Source of the DNA: Branchiostoma floridae
Lineage: Eukaryota > Chordata > Leptocardii > Amphioxiformes > Branchiostomatidae
Direction of reading: 5' to 3'
Assembly: GCF_000003815.2 (NCBI RefSeq)
Contig: NC_049984.1
Coordinates: forward strand, 19,647,276 to 19,711,275
DNA: 64,000 bases
Both the position numbers and the translations under genes were made by a program. The notes below the pieces were generated by a model, which was given only the letters and a program-made list of their open reading frames with translations, ran no database searches and had not been told where the DNA came from. Each line of letters opens with the position of its first letter. Position 1 is the first letter of the stretch. Of the stretch, positions 51,527 through 62,229 are shown in pieces.

Positions 51527-53448
51527 TCTGCAGCGGCACTGCGATACGTCCATATGTCAGCTTCATGCTGTAACAGAAAGCATCAGTCTTAATGAGTTTT
51601 GCTTCTTATCTGTTTTGTTGCTGGATGCAGCTGCTCCAAATTGAGATACAATATTCTGTGTGTTCAGTAACAACCTCCTTTGTGTTCAGTAATTTCAAGG
51701 TCCATAAGACATGATTGGAAAACAACAGTTAGCTGTTAAATCAAACAGTCATTAAGTTCAGGACTAATGGTGAGTAGGGGAATTAGCCAGTAAAGAGGAA
51801 TGGCATTCTAACAAGATGGATTTATGCACCAGACACATGTAGTGTTTCAGCTATATTTACGCAATCTGGCATTGAATGAAAGGTTCACAAAAACTACACA
51901 TGATAAATATTTCAGAAAAAAACATTAAGTTCAAAATGCAACAATGTCGCTCAAAACCTCAAACTTACCCCCCCCCCCCCCCCCCAACCAACTGGAGCAT
52001 CACTCCAACGTTGTCACTCCGCCCAACTGGTGGCAGCAGGAACACTATCCACTGGTGGGCCTGCCCAGTGCAGAGGAGCGGACTCTTGGAAGCCCTGGTT
52101 ATATCACATACCGTGTATGTGATACCATGGAGCCGATCTCGATATTCCATGTCAAGGGACTGGTTCATTGCCTAAGGGGATTTAGTGGAATATGTGTATT
52201 GTATTAAGAACTGTCAAAACAACACAATTTTCGACCTTAAAAGTCGCTATTTCGACATTTCAATGAGAACGAGTGTATAACGTATTTTTGGGGAGAGGGC
52301 GGACGTCGATTCCTGAATAACGGGAGTAGAAAAAGACAACCGACATCCAATCTCAAGGACATGATTTAGTCTCTACCAGACTCCTGATCGCTGGAAAATC
52401 GTAGAAATGGAACAAATAGAGGAGTAAGCCGGCCAGAGGAATATAACCGGCCAGGGAACAGCACGCGATCCTAGGATTTCTACGATTTTCCAGCGATCCG
52501 GAGTCTGGTAGAGACTAGGCATGATTTACCTCTCCCGACGCTGTGAAAAAATCCTGGCGAGAACACTAGCTATACCAGTTGGACGCGGGGCGCCATTGTG
52601 CCCTGACGTCTATATTTTGTTTTCTACCCGTTTAATGACAAATAATCAAGGGGAGGGCCATGTTGATTTTTTTAGGTGGAGGGGGAGGGTCACGATAAAT
52701 TTTTTCGTGATGGGGGAGGGCCTTGAAATTTTTTTTGATCGGAATTCCAACGCACCAGCCCTCCCCCCGATAAATATCGTACGGTCCCTTATCATTAGGC
52801 GACAGAAGGTAGAGAGTGACAAGGTAGGCGTGGCGTCAGCCAGACCTTCTCGCGGGTGACGGCGTGACCCAAATTCGAATTATTCTTACAAACTCCTACC
52901 CAACATTTGAAGTCTACTCTACTTTACACTTTCCTGGTAGTTGATCTCTTTTATCGGCTAGAGAAATGACAAAAATATTGAAGAATTAATGGTGAAAGCT
53001 ATCAAATACATACGACCAAACTCCACCACTGCTTGTCTAAACTTCTTAGCAGCAAATTCCCTCAGGAACGGATCATGATGGTCAAAAAGCTGCTGAAGAC
53101 CACCTAGAATCTTGTTCTCTTCGGACCAGATTCTCTCTGCCTCAATTTGCTTCTCTGCCTCGTCATCGTCTTCATACTGAAAATTCAAATTGTTATTGTT
53201 ATTCGTTGTAAGCATTGTTTCGCGATTTTCAACGTTGACTAGGTTCTCTTATGCCGGGAAAGGGAGTTTGACGAGGAAGGAAGTTTGCCGTGGAAGTTGG
53301 CGCCTAATATAAATGTTAGTTGACTAACCTGGTAGCCTGACTGCTGTCCTTCTTCTTTAGTTTCCTCCAACCAGGCTGATTCGTCAAAACAGTCTTCTGC
53401 AAAATCAGAAGACAACAAGTCACATTGAATTATACAAGACTAAACGGC
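51527..53448. repeat. Duplicated block B, copy 2
   Basis: Direct repeat of 22910-24850. It ends after ACAAGACTAAACGG, inside the hAT core exon, so the catalytic-side exons are missing here. It contains the exon at 51965-52175, the MITE at 52367-52517 and the two small hAT-gene exons (about 53335-53400 and 53014-53176), both still open. Confidence 0.92.
52367..52517. mobile_element. 151-bp MITE, second full copy
   Basis: Identical in length and ends to 23775-23925, including the flanking CATGATTTA on both sides. It was therefore present before block B duplicated. Confidence 0.85.
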
Positions 53449-53900
53449 TGTCACAGCACCGAGCGATACAGCCCGTCAACAGTGACGCCCTACGCAAAAC
53501 TTATGAATATTTTCCAAACAATGCACACTTTTCATTCACAACATTTAGTTTCAAAATCATAGTGTCTTGTGGTGGGATGTTCGTTCTGCACTAGTCAAGC
53601 TAACACAAATTGGGTAACAGATTTGTTTCAAGATTCTCTATGCTAAACTGTGCAATAGACAGAAGTAACAATTTTGCACTGTCGAATAGGGAAGGCTACC
53701 AAAATTTGGGTGAATTCTACATAAATATTGCAATGTTATTGTTTCCTCTGTCTAGCAATTTTAAAGGTACTGCCTTCCAGCTGGATAACTTTGCTTTGCT
53801 GCACCAACCGGATAATTGCATAAAATACACTGGCAATCGGGGTGTGTAATTAAACGGCGTTTACTGCATAATGCAAAGATTCAATTTTTGAATACTAGTA
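53449..53900. other. No convincing gene
   Basis: A plus frame at 53610-53849 (79 codons) has ordinary composition but no motif, and I leave it as chance. Confidence 0.4.
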
Positions 53901-53902
53901 AT

Positions 53903-54190
53903 TCACCGTTGGACTTCAGACCCACAAAGTGATTTATTGTTGTAGTTGTGCGCACAAGCATCACCTTCAGCTCCCCCCTTCATATCTTGCCCATCGCACC
54001 CACATGGTGCCATAGGTCGGTTGTGGTACCCGTCCATTGTTGTGTCCTCACAGAAAAGTGTCATGGCATAGCCACAGAACCCAGACAAAAATGATAACTG
54101 CAGAATTCCTGGGAATAAAGGCTTGTTGCGTTTTCTTCCTGGAATAACAGCTGTTTCTCCTGCCCCTTGTGCTTTTCTAACTAAATAAAC
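53903..54190 (-). CDS. Cys-rich possible terminal exon
   Basis: The frame reads GAGETAVIPGRKRNKPLFPG, ILQLSFLSGFCGYAMTLFCE, DTTMDGYHNRPMAPCGCDGQ and DMKGGAEGDACAHNYNNKSL, then CGSEVQR-stop. An acceptor-like GTTGTGATGCAG lies near 54195. Several Cys and a hydrophobic stretch are present. It lies 3' of the five-exon gene's stop on the same strand, so it would belong to another transcript or the 3' UTR. Confidence 0.35.
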   Translation of the reverse strand, partial: VYLVRKAQGAGETAVIPGRKRNKPLFPGILQLSFLSGFCGYAMTLFCEDTTMDGYHNRPMAPCGCDGQDMKGGAEGDACAHNYNNKSLCGSEVQR

Positions 54191-54486
54191 TAAACATCTG
54201 CATCACAACACCAGCAGTACAGAGTAGAATCAGTCATCAGTATTTCCCTCAGGAGGTGATATTCACCAAAGTGTTGGCTTCTGTGACATTCATTTATGCA
54301 TCATTAGTTACAGAATTCACAACCCTAGGTGTCTTCGGAAGTTATTCTGGTCCCCTGTAATAGTACAATGTAATAGTACAATGCATTACAGGGCATTTTA
54401 GTACAATGCATACAAAAATGTCTATATGCTAGATTTCAGAAAGTAACATACCATCCGCTGTTGTTGTTATGGCAGTTCGGCTGTCA

Positions 54487-54542
54487 TCAGAGGGCATCAC
54501 TGGCTGGTATGGAGGCTTCGTCTATGTTGTGTTGAGCCATAT
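54487..54542 (-). CDS. Five-exon gene, last coding exon
   Basis: Acceptor TTTGTCTTACAG (AG at 54543-54544). Joining the split codon from the preceding exon gives Y, then MAQHNIDEASIPASDAL and TGA at 54487-54489. The phase matches exactly, which supports it as the true C-terminus. Confidence 0.65.
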
Positions 54543-54929
54543 CTGTAAGACAAAAGGGAATATCAATTTCTACATGGAAACAACACACGTGCAATAATCA
54601 TTAAATGTCAAACATAGATAAATTATAAAGAAAATGTGAGACAGAAGGATTCCTGTGGATATCTTAACACTATGCAAATAATTCAAAGAGGTCTGGAAGT
54701 GCACTAATAGTTTGGATGTGACCAGCTTCATGTAAATTACATCATTTTTTATGCACTTAATTGAGGAAGACAATCACAATCATCAGGGATGATGCGGATG
54801 TGTCAGACTTTAGGCTGCTCTAAGTAGACAATTGAATTATGGTAAAGCAATTAGACACGCCCGTTTTCATATTGTCACATGTTCTAGAGGTTTCATCACT
54901 AATAAGAGTTTATAAACAGTCTAACTGAC

Positions 54930-55024
54930 ATAGCCTTCCGTCTGGGGAGTCAGCCAGCATGTGAACATGAATGGGTTGCTGGACACCATTGATCAACTCG
55001 ACAAACTCGGCTGAACTTGTGTAC
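54930..55024 (-). CDS. Five-exon gene, exon 4 of those visible
   Basis: 95 nt between TTTCTCTAG (AG at 55025-55026) and GTCAGT. Reads YTSSAEFVELINGVQQPIHV, then HMLADSPDGRL. Split codons at both ends agree with the neighbouring exons. Family not recognised. Confidence 0.7.
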
Positions 55025-55599
55025 CTAGAGAAACTGTCAACACATTTCAAGTTTTAAACTACTTTGTTTTTTCAAGGAGGCTTAACTCAAGGTTAAGCAC
55101 AATTTTTCTTTATTTCATACACAGACGTTTGTTAGCATGCAAGTGTAGTAGATTGAGATTTGGAAAGAAAAGGAAATATAAAACATAAGCCTTGGCCTGT
55201 AGATGGCCATTAAGTTAACTCTTTTTAACAACATCCATCCATCAAAATGTGGTCATTTGAAAAGGCAATACTGGGTATTCAGTTTTCTTAAGTCATACTC
55301 TGCATTTACTATCCCCAAATCTTATCTACCTCCAGATGTGTCATATTAGATATTGGAGTTCAGGACAATCTGGAATTACCCTTTGACAGACTAAAATCCT
55401 TGGACAGTTACAGATAGGAAGTCGTCAAGGAATCGCAATCTGAGTCATAGGAAGATCTAGTACTCTTGTAGGAATTACTTCAACCATGAACTTCAAACAA
55501 ACCCAAAACACAATTTTCCTCCTACCATGGAAATAAGACCAACAGAAGATAAAATGTATTTACTATCAATCATAAGGCAACATAGATTCTTCAACTCAC

Positions 55600-55679
55600 A
55601 CAGTGTTCTGCCTTGTTCCAACAGCAAGGTCGATGGTGATCAGCAAAGCTCTTTGCTGGTCCTGACATGTTAACTCAGC
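55600..55679 (-). CDS. Five-exon gene, exon 3 of those visible
   Basis: 80 nt between ATCTTTCCAG and GTGAGT. Reads AELTCQDQQRALLITIDLAV and GTRQNT, with a hydrophobic strand (ALLITIDLAV). Frame continues from the exon at 55987-56069 without adjustment. Confidence 0.7.
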
Positions 55680-55986
55680 CTGGAAAGATAGAAAGTAATA
55701 AAAAAGTTAAGAGGCTAAGACAGTCGCTATTATGGTAAGCAGGGTTAAAACATTAGTCGTGGGTTAGATTTAAGCTTTTGAGTAATCCAGTAATCCAAAA
55801 ATAAAATTAGAAAAGCTTTCAAGCTGAACTAGGATTCGTTTTGAAGGTATTGTAAGGACCACCTGGTTTATTATCTACAAAGCTAAATGATTTCAATAAA
55901 ATTGTTGATGAAGCCAACTATCAGAAGTTCAAAATTGGGAAGCAAGCAAACTACATAACAGTTGGGATTTCAAGCTTCAAACTTAC

Positions 55987-56069
55987 CTCACATGGGGTCA
56001 AGGGTAGCGGGTAGCCTTGTCTTCGTCCAGCTCTAAAATGGAGTGCAGCGGAATGCGCACCATGGAAAC
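55987..56069 (-). CDS. Five-exon gene, exon 2 of those visible
   Basis: 83 nt between CTTCCAATAG and a consensus GTAAGT. Reads FHGAHSAALHFRAGRRQGYP and LPLTPCE. It ends on a codon boundary, as the next exon requires. Confidence 0.7.
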
Positions 56070-56184
56070 CTATTGGAAGATTGATAAAGTTGATCTGTTT
56101 TAGACTGAAGAAGGAAATGTGACATTCTTTAACATTTCCTCATGATGTTGAAGTGGGCAGTTGGCAGTCATTAGGAACCCACAC

Positions 56185-56367
56185 CTGGCAGCCTCAGATC
56201 CTCTTGACAGAGTGTAAAACGCCCCAACCCATAGAAGTCAATAGCTGACTCCTTGCGGGATTCTAGGGACTGGGTGTCATCGAGGTAGCACCCCAGTGTG
56301 GTGTGGCTGGCCAGGGAAATCATTGCTTCCCTCTTGAACTGTCGGATGTAGCCAGCATCCCCAATAC
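56185..56367 (-). CDS. Five-exon gene, first visible exon (5' end missing)
   Basis: 183 nt between ATTTCAACAG and GTGTGG. Reads IGDAGYIRQFKREAMISLAS, HTTLGCYLDDTQSLESRKES and AIDFYGLGRFTLCQEDLRLP. With the four downstream exons it gives ~155 residues of uninterrupted protein, the only multi-exon frame in the window that joins perfectly. No start codon or upstream exon could be found before the retroelement sequence beyond 57.9 kb. The protein family is not recognised, and the host function is unknown. Confidence 0.7.
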
Positions 56368-57942
56368 CTGTTGAAATTAAATTTCAATTGAAATATGAAT
56401 ACAATTTAAAGGTAGTCAAGACCCACGGGGCAAATTAGACTAAGCTTAAAGAAGGGTTCCTTTTTTTTACTAATATACTGCACTTATCATTATATTCTCA
56501 TTGTTTTGTCAGACCTAAAATGCAACATTTCCGCAATGCAAGATGTCCGGCGGCGTCTCTCACTGCTGTAGGAGTCTCTGTGTAGGGCATGGCGGGATCG
56601 CGCCCCGTCTTGTCAGGCATGGTTAACGCATGGCATGACCATGAACTCGCCAACACTCTTGTGCCCGTTGTGACCTGTGCAGGGATAGAGAGAAAACACA
56701 CACACGCAACCTGACCGCCCTCGCCGATCAGAATCTTCAACATCTACCCTATCCACCAGCCACTCACCCCCGCACTGACCCGGGAATGCGCCAGACAGCC
56801 GGTGGCAGCCCTGGTATTTCAACTCAACTAAACTTCAACTCAACTCAACTTAACCTAACTCAACTCAACTCAACTTAACTATTCCCTGACAGCTCGGCAT
56901 CTCCGACGAAAAAAAACAGCAAGCCTCAGATCTCCCATCACAACATCCAAACTGCTTTCAATACATCTGTGTTGAACTAACTTTTTGTCCAACCGTTCCA
57001 GTCCACTACTTATCCCTAACTGTCCCGTTTTCACCACAAAATTAACAGTTAATCACACAACTAACACAAGGGCAAAGCGTTTCCTGTCTCGAACTTCAGA
57101 ACCAAATACCACAGCAAGTTCAACCGAGAAAACAATACTAGAAACCTACAAAAACAACATACATGTACCAGTAAACAATGGCAAAAAATCATGACGAAAG
57201 ATACTATCTACCCCAGGCAACGTAAACCTCCTGAATGACCTTGGTCAGACCCCCGAAGTCTGGGTTTCCCCGGGGGTTACGTCACCGACCTGTAATCCAG
57301 CGTAGCCTACCTAACCCTAGCTGGCATTACATCCTAAAACAAATCGTAACAATTAACCGAACCTAACTGCCGCAGACCCTAACCTTTCACAGAGAACAAC
57401 AACGAAAACAAAGGTCATCACTTTTTGCTACTCTCCATCTCAAATACTCTACATTCTTCAAAACAGCTCTAGTCCTGATTCCTCTCCTGTGGTTTCGGAC
57501 CACAACCATTTCATCACAACTGGTCAAACATACTTACAGAACAACTTCCACGGAACCTCCTACTAGAAACATCACCATATAAATCAAAACAATTGATCAA
57601 CCTCTTAACACTTTTGTACCAGCGACAACTTCCAAAAACAACAAATCCTCACTAATCACAACTTAAAAAGATAATATCCACTTACAACACCCTAAATACT
57701 TCTAGCTACTGATCTAAGGTAATAAAACTGAGCTAAACTCCAACGATAAGGTCAGGTAGCGTGTGCATGGCATTCTCTCTCTGTTTACACATAGGCACAC
57801 TCACGTTCAACGGTTCCACCCGGCTCCTCTCGTCCTGCCGTCTGCCTTTTCGCACCGTCGAAGTCACCGCTCGCTGTCCGACCCGATGGTGTCGGCCATC
57901 TCGGCTCTGCTGTCCGTCGCCACGCTCTGGCCCATGCCGATC
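56368..57942. other. No gene; AACTC-type satellite patch and a motif shared with the core
   Basis: 56820-56880 is a degenerate (AACTC)n/(AACTT)n microsatellite. At 57251-57269 CCCCGAAGTCTGGGTTTCC is identical, in reverse complement, to a stretch of the conserved ~140-bp core. The rest is AC-rich without a supportable frame. Confidence 0.45.
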
Positions 57943-58205
57943 TCATGCCGAGTCAAGGCAACGGCTCTTCCAGCAAAGGTCCTGTGCCTTCCTCAGGTCT
58001 CGTGATCCACTTGCCATGGTCTGCCGGGCCTTGGAGTTCACGGCTTCTCCAGCACTGGTCCCGCAATCTCTTCCTATCGTGGCCTGCCTTTCGGGACCTG
58101 CTGGTAGCCGCTCCACCTCGTCCATTCCTGCCCTCCCGTGCGCGTCTTTGTTCTGCAGCGTCCCTCTAGATGGTGGTTGAACAGCATCCCATCCTCGTCG
58201 CCATA
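57943..58205 (-). other. Retroelement leader / start of gag region
   Basis: Immediately inside the LTR at 58206-58635. On minus it starts with TATGGCGACGAGGATGGG, the expected place of a primer-binding site (TGG start). Frames downstream read LQNKDAHGRAGMDEVERLPA and AVNSKARQTMASGSRDLRKA but contain no recognisable gag motif. The element interior does not continue as a recognisable gag or pol beyond about 57.7 kb. Confidence 0.4.
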
Positions 58206-58635
58206 TGTAAGAAGTGGTGGGGCCGATGTTGTGGGCCCCAGGTTCTTTAGAATGCTGCACGAGGAACGTTTAAACTACAGGACTAAGGAAACACACAAGA
58301 CACAGGGCATGCCTTTGACACGCACGGGAGCTGTGAGTCGGGACTCTCTCTCTTGCTCAAGCCTCTCTCCAACTGTCCCCAACTTCCAACTCTCGGCTTC
58401 TTTATTCAAAAACCCAGACACATATCCAGACATTGTCTACAGCTAAATAAGCTATGCCTGGCAATAATTATGACGGATACATGTCATCGCTCTGTAGTTT
58501 GTTTGATGTTCATTACTTCAAAGGACAGAACAAAAGGTAACACCTCGTTGGCACTAATCACACAACAATAGCAGAACCTATCCTCAGACAAAATACATTA
58601 TAGCCTCGTTATGAAGTACGACAGGGTTTCCCACA
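58206..58635 (-). repeat. Putative 430-bp LTR
   Basis: On minus it begins TGTGGGAAACCC at 58635 and ends ...CTTCTTACA at 58206, satisfying TG...CA. An AATAAA-like TTTGAATAAAG lies internally near 58408. It is followed after 2 nt by TGGCGACGAGG, consistent with a primer-binding site. Only one LTR is in the window. The call is structural inference without a second copy for comparison. Confidence 0.5.
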
Positions 58636-59595
58636 TTAACAAAGAAGGCACCGTCTTACTTCAAGAAAAAAAGGTTTTATTTCACAAACGGAAATTGTGT
58701 TGTATTTTTTCTACAGATGCGTTAACACGTTATGCGACCCTAAACGTTAGTATTACGTACCCACAGCAGACAATAGCGTGGTTATGATTAAAGTTTTCCT
58801 GCTTATTTACACAAGGCAAGGGCAATTACTGCACTTATTCAAGGTTGTCACAAGCATAACTAATCTTCATACAAGCAGACCTCTCCAAACAAACTTCACT
58901 ACACTTTTAACTCTTTACCAAGATATGCTTATTAGCCGTTTTTAGCATTTTTTAAAAATCCAATTAGATATCATGGCTGCACTGCAATGACATTATCAGT
59001 ACAAATACATATAAAGTTATGCACATTGTATTCAGACAAAAAGGATCACATTCCTTTTTTATACCTAGAGTTAATCAGCTAATACATTATATTGATGAAC
59101 AAAGATTATTAGCCCCTGTATGTTTGCACGAAGTCTGTTTCATATATCTAAATGTTTTGTATGCTTTTTGTCTAAAAAAGGACGCAGCAATTGCAGTAAT
59201 TATACGTCTGTTATAACCTTAAAGTCCCATTTATTTTTCACATAAACTAACAGATCTCGAGAACCTTATTATGCGCGGCACTGCGCACGTGATCTACTAA
59301 GTAGTACTAAGTGGACGCAAGACCTTTGCTGATTGGCTACCGAGACAATCCAATTAGCAGACCGCGAACCCGCCGCACCTGCCAGCTGCGTGTTCAAGGA
59401 CCCTTTTGTCGCTTTGTTTACCACAAATGGTGAAACGTAGGAACGCGTTGAGCGCCGCTGAGAATACTGTAGTTCCAAGTTAGGAATTTACGTGTTTGCA
59501 AGCAAAAGTCAGTGAGATTTCTGAAACAACAGCAGTTCCGTGATAAACGGAACCTTCTCAAAAATAATAATTCAACGCTAATACATATGTCATTA
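58636..59595. other. No gene seen
   Basis: AT-rich, with no supportable exon. A CG-rich patch at 59270-59300 (GCGCGGCACTGCGCACGTG) is notable but short. Confidence 0.45.
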
Positions 59596-59607
59596 TTTTT
59601 TTTATGT

Positions 59608-59640
59608 GATCAAGGAGGCTCTTTCTTTAACCTCCTTGAT
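59608..59640. repeat. Perfect short hairpin
   Basis: ATCAAGGAGG and CCTCCTTGAT form a 10-bp perfect stem around a loop of about 12 nt (CTCTTTCTTTAA). GTGATCA also occurs on both sides. Function unknown. Confidence 0.7.
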
Positions 59641-59688
59641 GTGATCATGTGTACATGTGGCAGCAAGGCGACCCGCGTGGCGGTTGAT

Positions 59689-60183
59689 TAGTCACTACCA
59701 GACTTCCGCCTGGTTGAATAGAGGACTTTTGCCAAGTTCAAGGAATAAAAGCCTAGTATATAACCTTCTTGGTTGAAGTTAATTGGCCTATAAGTGTTGC
59801 CCGGCCTGGCAAATTGCAAGTGGCAAACTATAGTCCTCGGCCATGTGACGTTAACTTATCTGGCGTGTTTTCTGTCTTTTCTTGACAAATTTCTTCTATT
59901 TTTTTGACGCGGAGCGGCTTTTAATTGTGGACAGTGTAACGTTAACAGCGGGGCTCAAGCACCGCCAAATCGACCATGCCAAACAGCTCTGAGCTTTAGG
60001 CGTTGTGGTTTTCGCATTGGGATTGCCATATTGTTTCTCTCTGTTGTTGATCACTTGTTCTGTGGTTAATCCTGCACTTGAAATGAATCCTCTGGCCGGC
60101 CGACTCTCCTAGCATACTATTGACTCTATTTGTCCCCTTTCTACAATTATACCACCGATCCGCGGAGCTTGGTAGAGGCTACA
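59689..60183. mobile_element. Longer non-autonomous relative of the TAGTCTCTACC MITE
   Basis: Left end TAGTCACTACCAGACTTCC and right end (reverse complement) TAGCCTCTACCAAGCTCCG both resemble the MITE terminus TAGTCTCTACCAGACTCCGG. The inner right side (CCTCTGGCCGGC, CTATTTGT, TTTCTACAAT) also tracks the MITE interior in reverse. It is about 495 bp with no coding capacity. Target duplication not evident. Confidence 0.55.
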
Positions 60184-60539
60184 CTTGACTGAGGGTGGCA
60201 TCCTGTCTAAAATGTGCCTACGTATCTTGTGCTTGCGTCGAGATTTGTGACAATAAATTTGATTTGAATTGGTGACAATAGCGCTGAGAAAAATGCCCTC
60301 ACACTGTGTCATTATTCGTCGTTCATGAATTTGATAACAGCAGATATTCCAACAACACCCGCATTCGCCGGATGACGTTGCGACGCGTGTTCATGAATAT
60401 TAATTAGAGCAAGCAGGGGTGACCACGTGCACGGTCGCCACCTGGTCATACACACTGTCAAAAACACAAGGAAGGTGATTACGTCATTTACCATATATGG
60501 TGAGACGCTCAGAGGTGGCGAAGACGAAAACCCCGCCAA

Positions 60540-60870
60540 ATTGGCTTTTAAATCATTTTAAAGTGATTTTGTGCCAAAAATGATAACAGGGTTCTTTTAG
60601 TAAATATCTCATGCACTATCATACCAAATTTCGGGTCCCTTGGGTTTAATACCTGGGCACGGGAGATATACAGTTCGGTCAAAACACCACCTAAAAACAT
60701 CCATAAAATCATTTTAAAAGTATATATAAAAAAACAGAAAAAAACGTCCGAGGGTATTGGCCCAAGGTACATTTGTGCCAAATTTCAGGTCATTCGGTCC
60801 AAGAACGACGGAGAAGAATCACTTTAAAGGTCGTGACAGGAGAAAGAAAGAAAGAAAGAAGAAACAATAT
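60540..60870 (+). mobile_element. LINE-like 3' tail ending in (GAAA)n
   Basis: The segment contains CCAAATTTC(G/A)GGTC twice (about 60627 and 60779), a TCGGTCCAAGAACGACGGAG stretch and a terminal (GAAA)n microsatellite at 60841-60860. Such 3' ends with a simple-repeat tail are typical of non-LTR retrotransposons. No reverse transcriptase is upstream. A 13-bp hairpin TTTTCACTC...GAGTGAAAA follows at 60873-60910. Confidence 0.45.
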
Positions 60871-61431
60871 TTTCACTCGAAGCGTACCTACGGTACGCGG
60901 AGTGAAAATAACTATAACTATAAATCCTAAAGTCATCGACTGCTGATGATGCGAACGATACTGGCCACTTTTCACTTTGCCTTGGTACTGGTTGCCTTGG
61001 CCCCACCCTCAACTTCGCAACGCACATGGCGGCAACGGGTGTTTATCAGGGTTATCATTTTTCGCCTGAAGGTCTTGTCACCCACTTTGTTGGCTTTCAC
61101 TTCCATGAATGCTGTTTAAAAAAACATAAAACAATGCTGTAAGTGTGGCTGTTATATGTTTACTTTCTTTGTCGTAAGAGTCGGTGCGGATGATAAAACT
61201 ATCTTGACAGTGTTCTAAGCTACTCTCTGTTATTTTGCAAGACCTTTTCGTCCCCGTCTTTCAGCTTTGAACATCATTTAAAATATCTTAAAGCAGTACA
61301 TGTAGCTCTTGTCCAACTAAAAGCACAGTTTCCTTCCGCAATCACATCACAATTTCGTCGTTCCAGGTTATCCTTGTAGAATTAGCAGATACCAAAATAA
61401 TCAGTATAGTGATTAAGACCAAACCACTCAC

Positions 61432-61646
61432 CAATAACGGCCTCGACTTTGTTCGGGTAGAGTTGTTCTTTGTCATTGTTGCCATGCACGTTGTCGTCAT
61501 GCATCTGTCTCTTGGTGAACAGAGCGTTCATCAGATGCGTGACGGCAGCCTGGTACTTTGGGTCTTTTGAGTCTCGATGCATTGCTCTGCCATTGCAACT
61601 GCCGCGGCAGGCACCTGAGCCTGCTTGGCAGGAGCCCCAATAGAAA
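61432..61646 (-). CDS. Second BEN-domain exon
   Basis: Acceptor GTGCACTTGCAG (AG at 61647-61648) and donor GTGAGT at 61431. The C-terminal half reads DPKYQAAVTHLMNALFTKRQ, MHDDNVHGNNDKEQLYPNKV and EAVIG, matching the BEN pattern and ending at the same point and codon phase as the exon at 5715-5942. The first half has two readings: GSCQAGSGACRGSCNGRAM in frame, or a more natural APAKQAQVPAAAVAMAEQC one base over, so a frameshift near 61560 is possible. Confidence 0.55.
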
Positions 61647-62229
61647 CTGCAAGTGCACAATATGTACAGGTTTAGGTGACAAGCACTAGTACTATGCCAC
61701 AGGCAGACATACATGATTGCCGACGTAAGAGCGACTGAAAATTCGAGGTGATCTATATTTGTGTGTGTAATGGAAATTATCAAACATTATTACTTTCAAT
61801 ACCTTGTTACTGTGAGTATGGTTGTATGAGTATAGGGGGAACCCTAACACCATCAACACGTGGCCTCCTGAGGAAAACAACAAATGATGTAGTGGTGACA
61901 TTGTGCGGCATGACACGTAGGCCAGGCATCTTCCTATTGTGTGACCAGGCATGCACTTCACTGTCACTTAGACTGACGCAATAGTAGTGGTACACACTTG
62001 TCACACATGATCATAGGTGAGCCTGGTCTGTGTTCATAACAACAATGTTGTCAACTGGTAACTGATTGAAACAATGTTTGCCTGGCCAACTTTGGTGTCA
62101 TGTAGGAACATCTTCATTGCTTTTCTTTTCAGACATTCCTCAAAATGACACCTCCTCAGTCCTTGCTTAAACACAACCTGTGTAGGAGGAATTTCCTCTG
62201 CAAGCGATACAGCATTGACAACGGCAAGC

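Noticed and set aside
22910-53448. Blocks A, B, C as one LTR-like pair flanking a giant element
   Set aside because: The blocks contain multi-exon gene parts and several unrelated transposons, have internal breakpoints, and are not bounded by a target duplication; segmental duplication or haplotype separation fits better.
57761-58180. 139-codon plus-strand frame
   Set aside because: Opposite the retroelement leader; Ser/Pro/Arg/Cys composition without motif, and the minus strand explains the region better through the LTR and primer-binding site.
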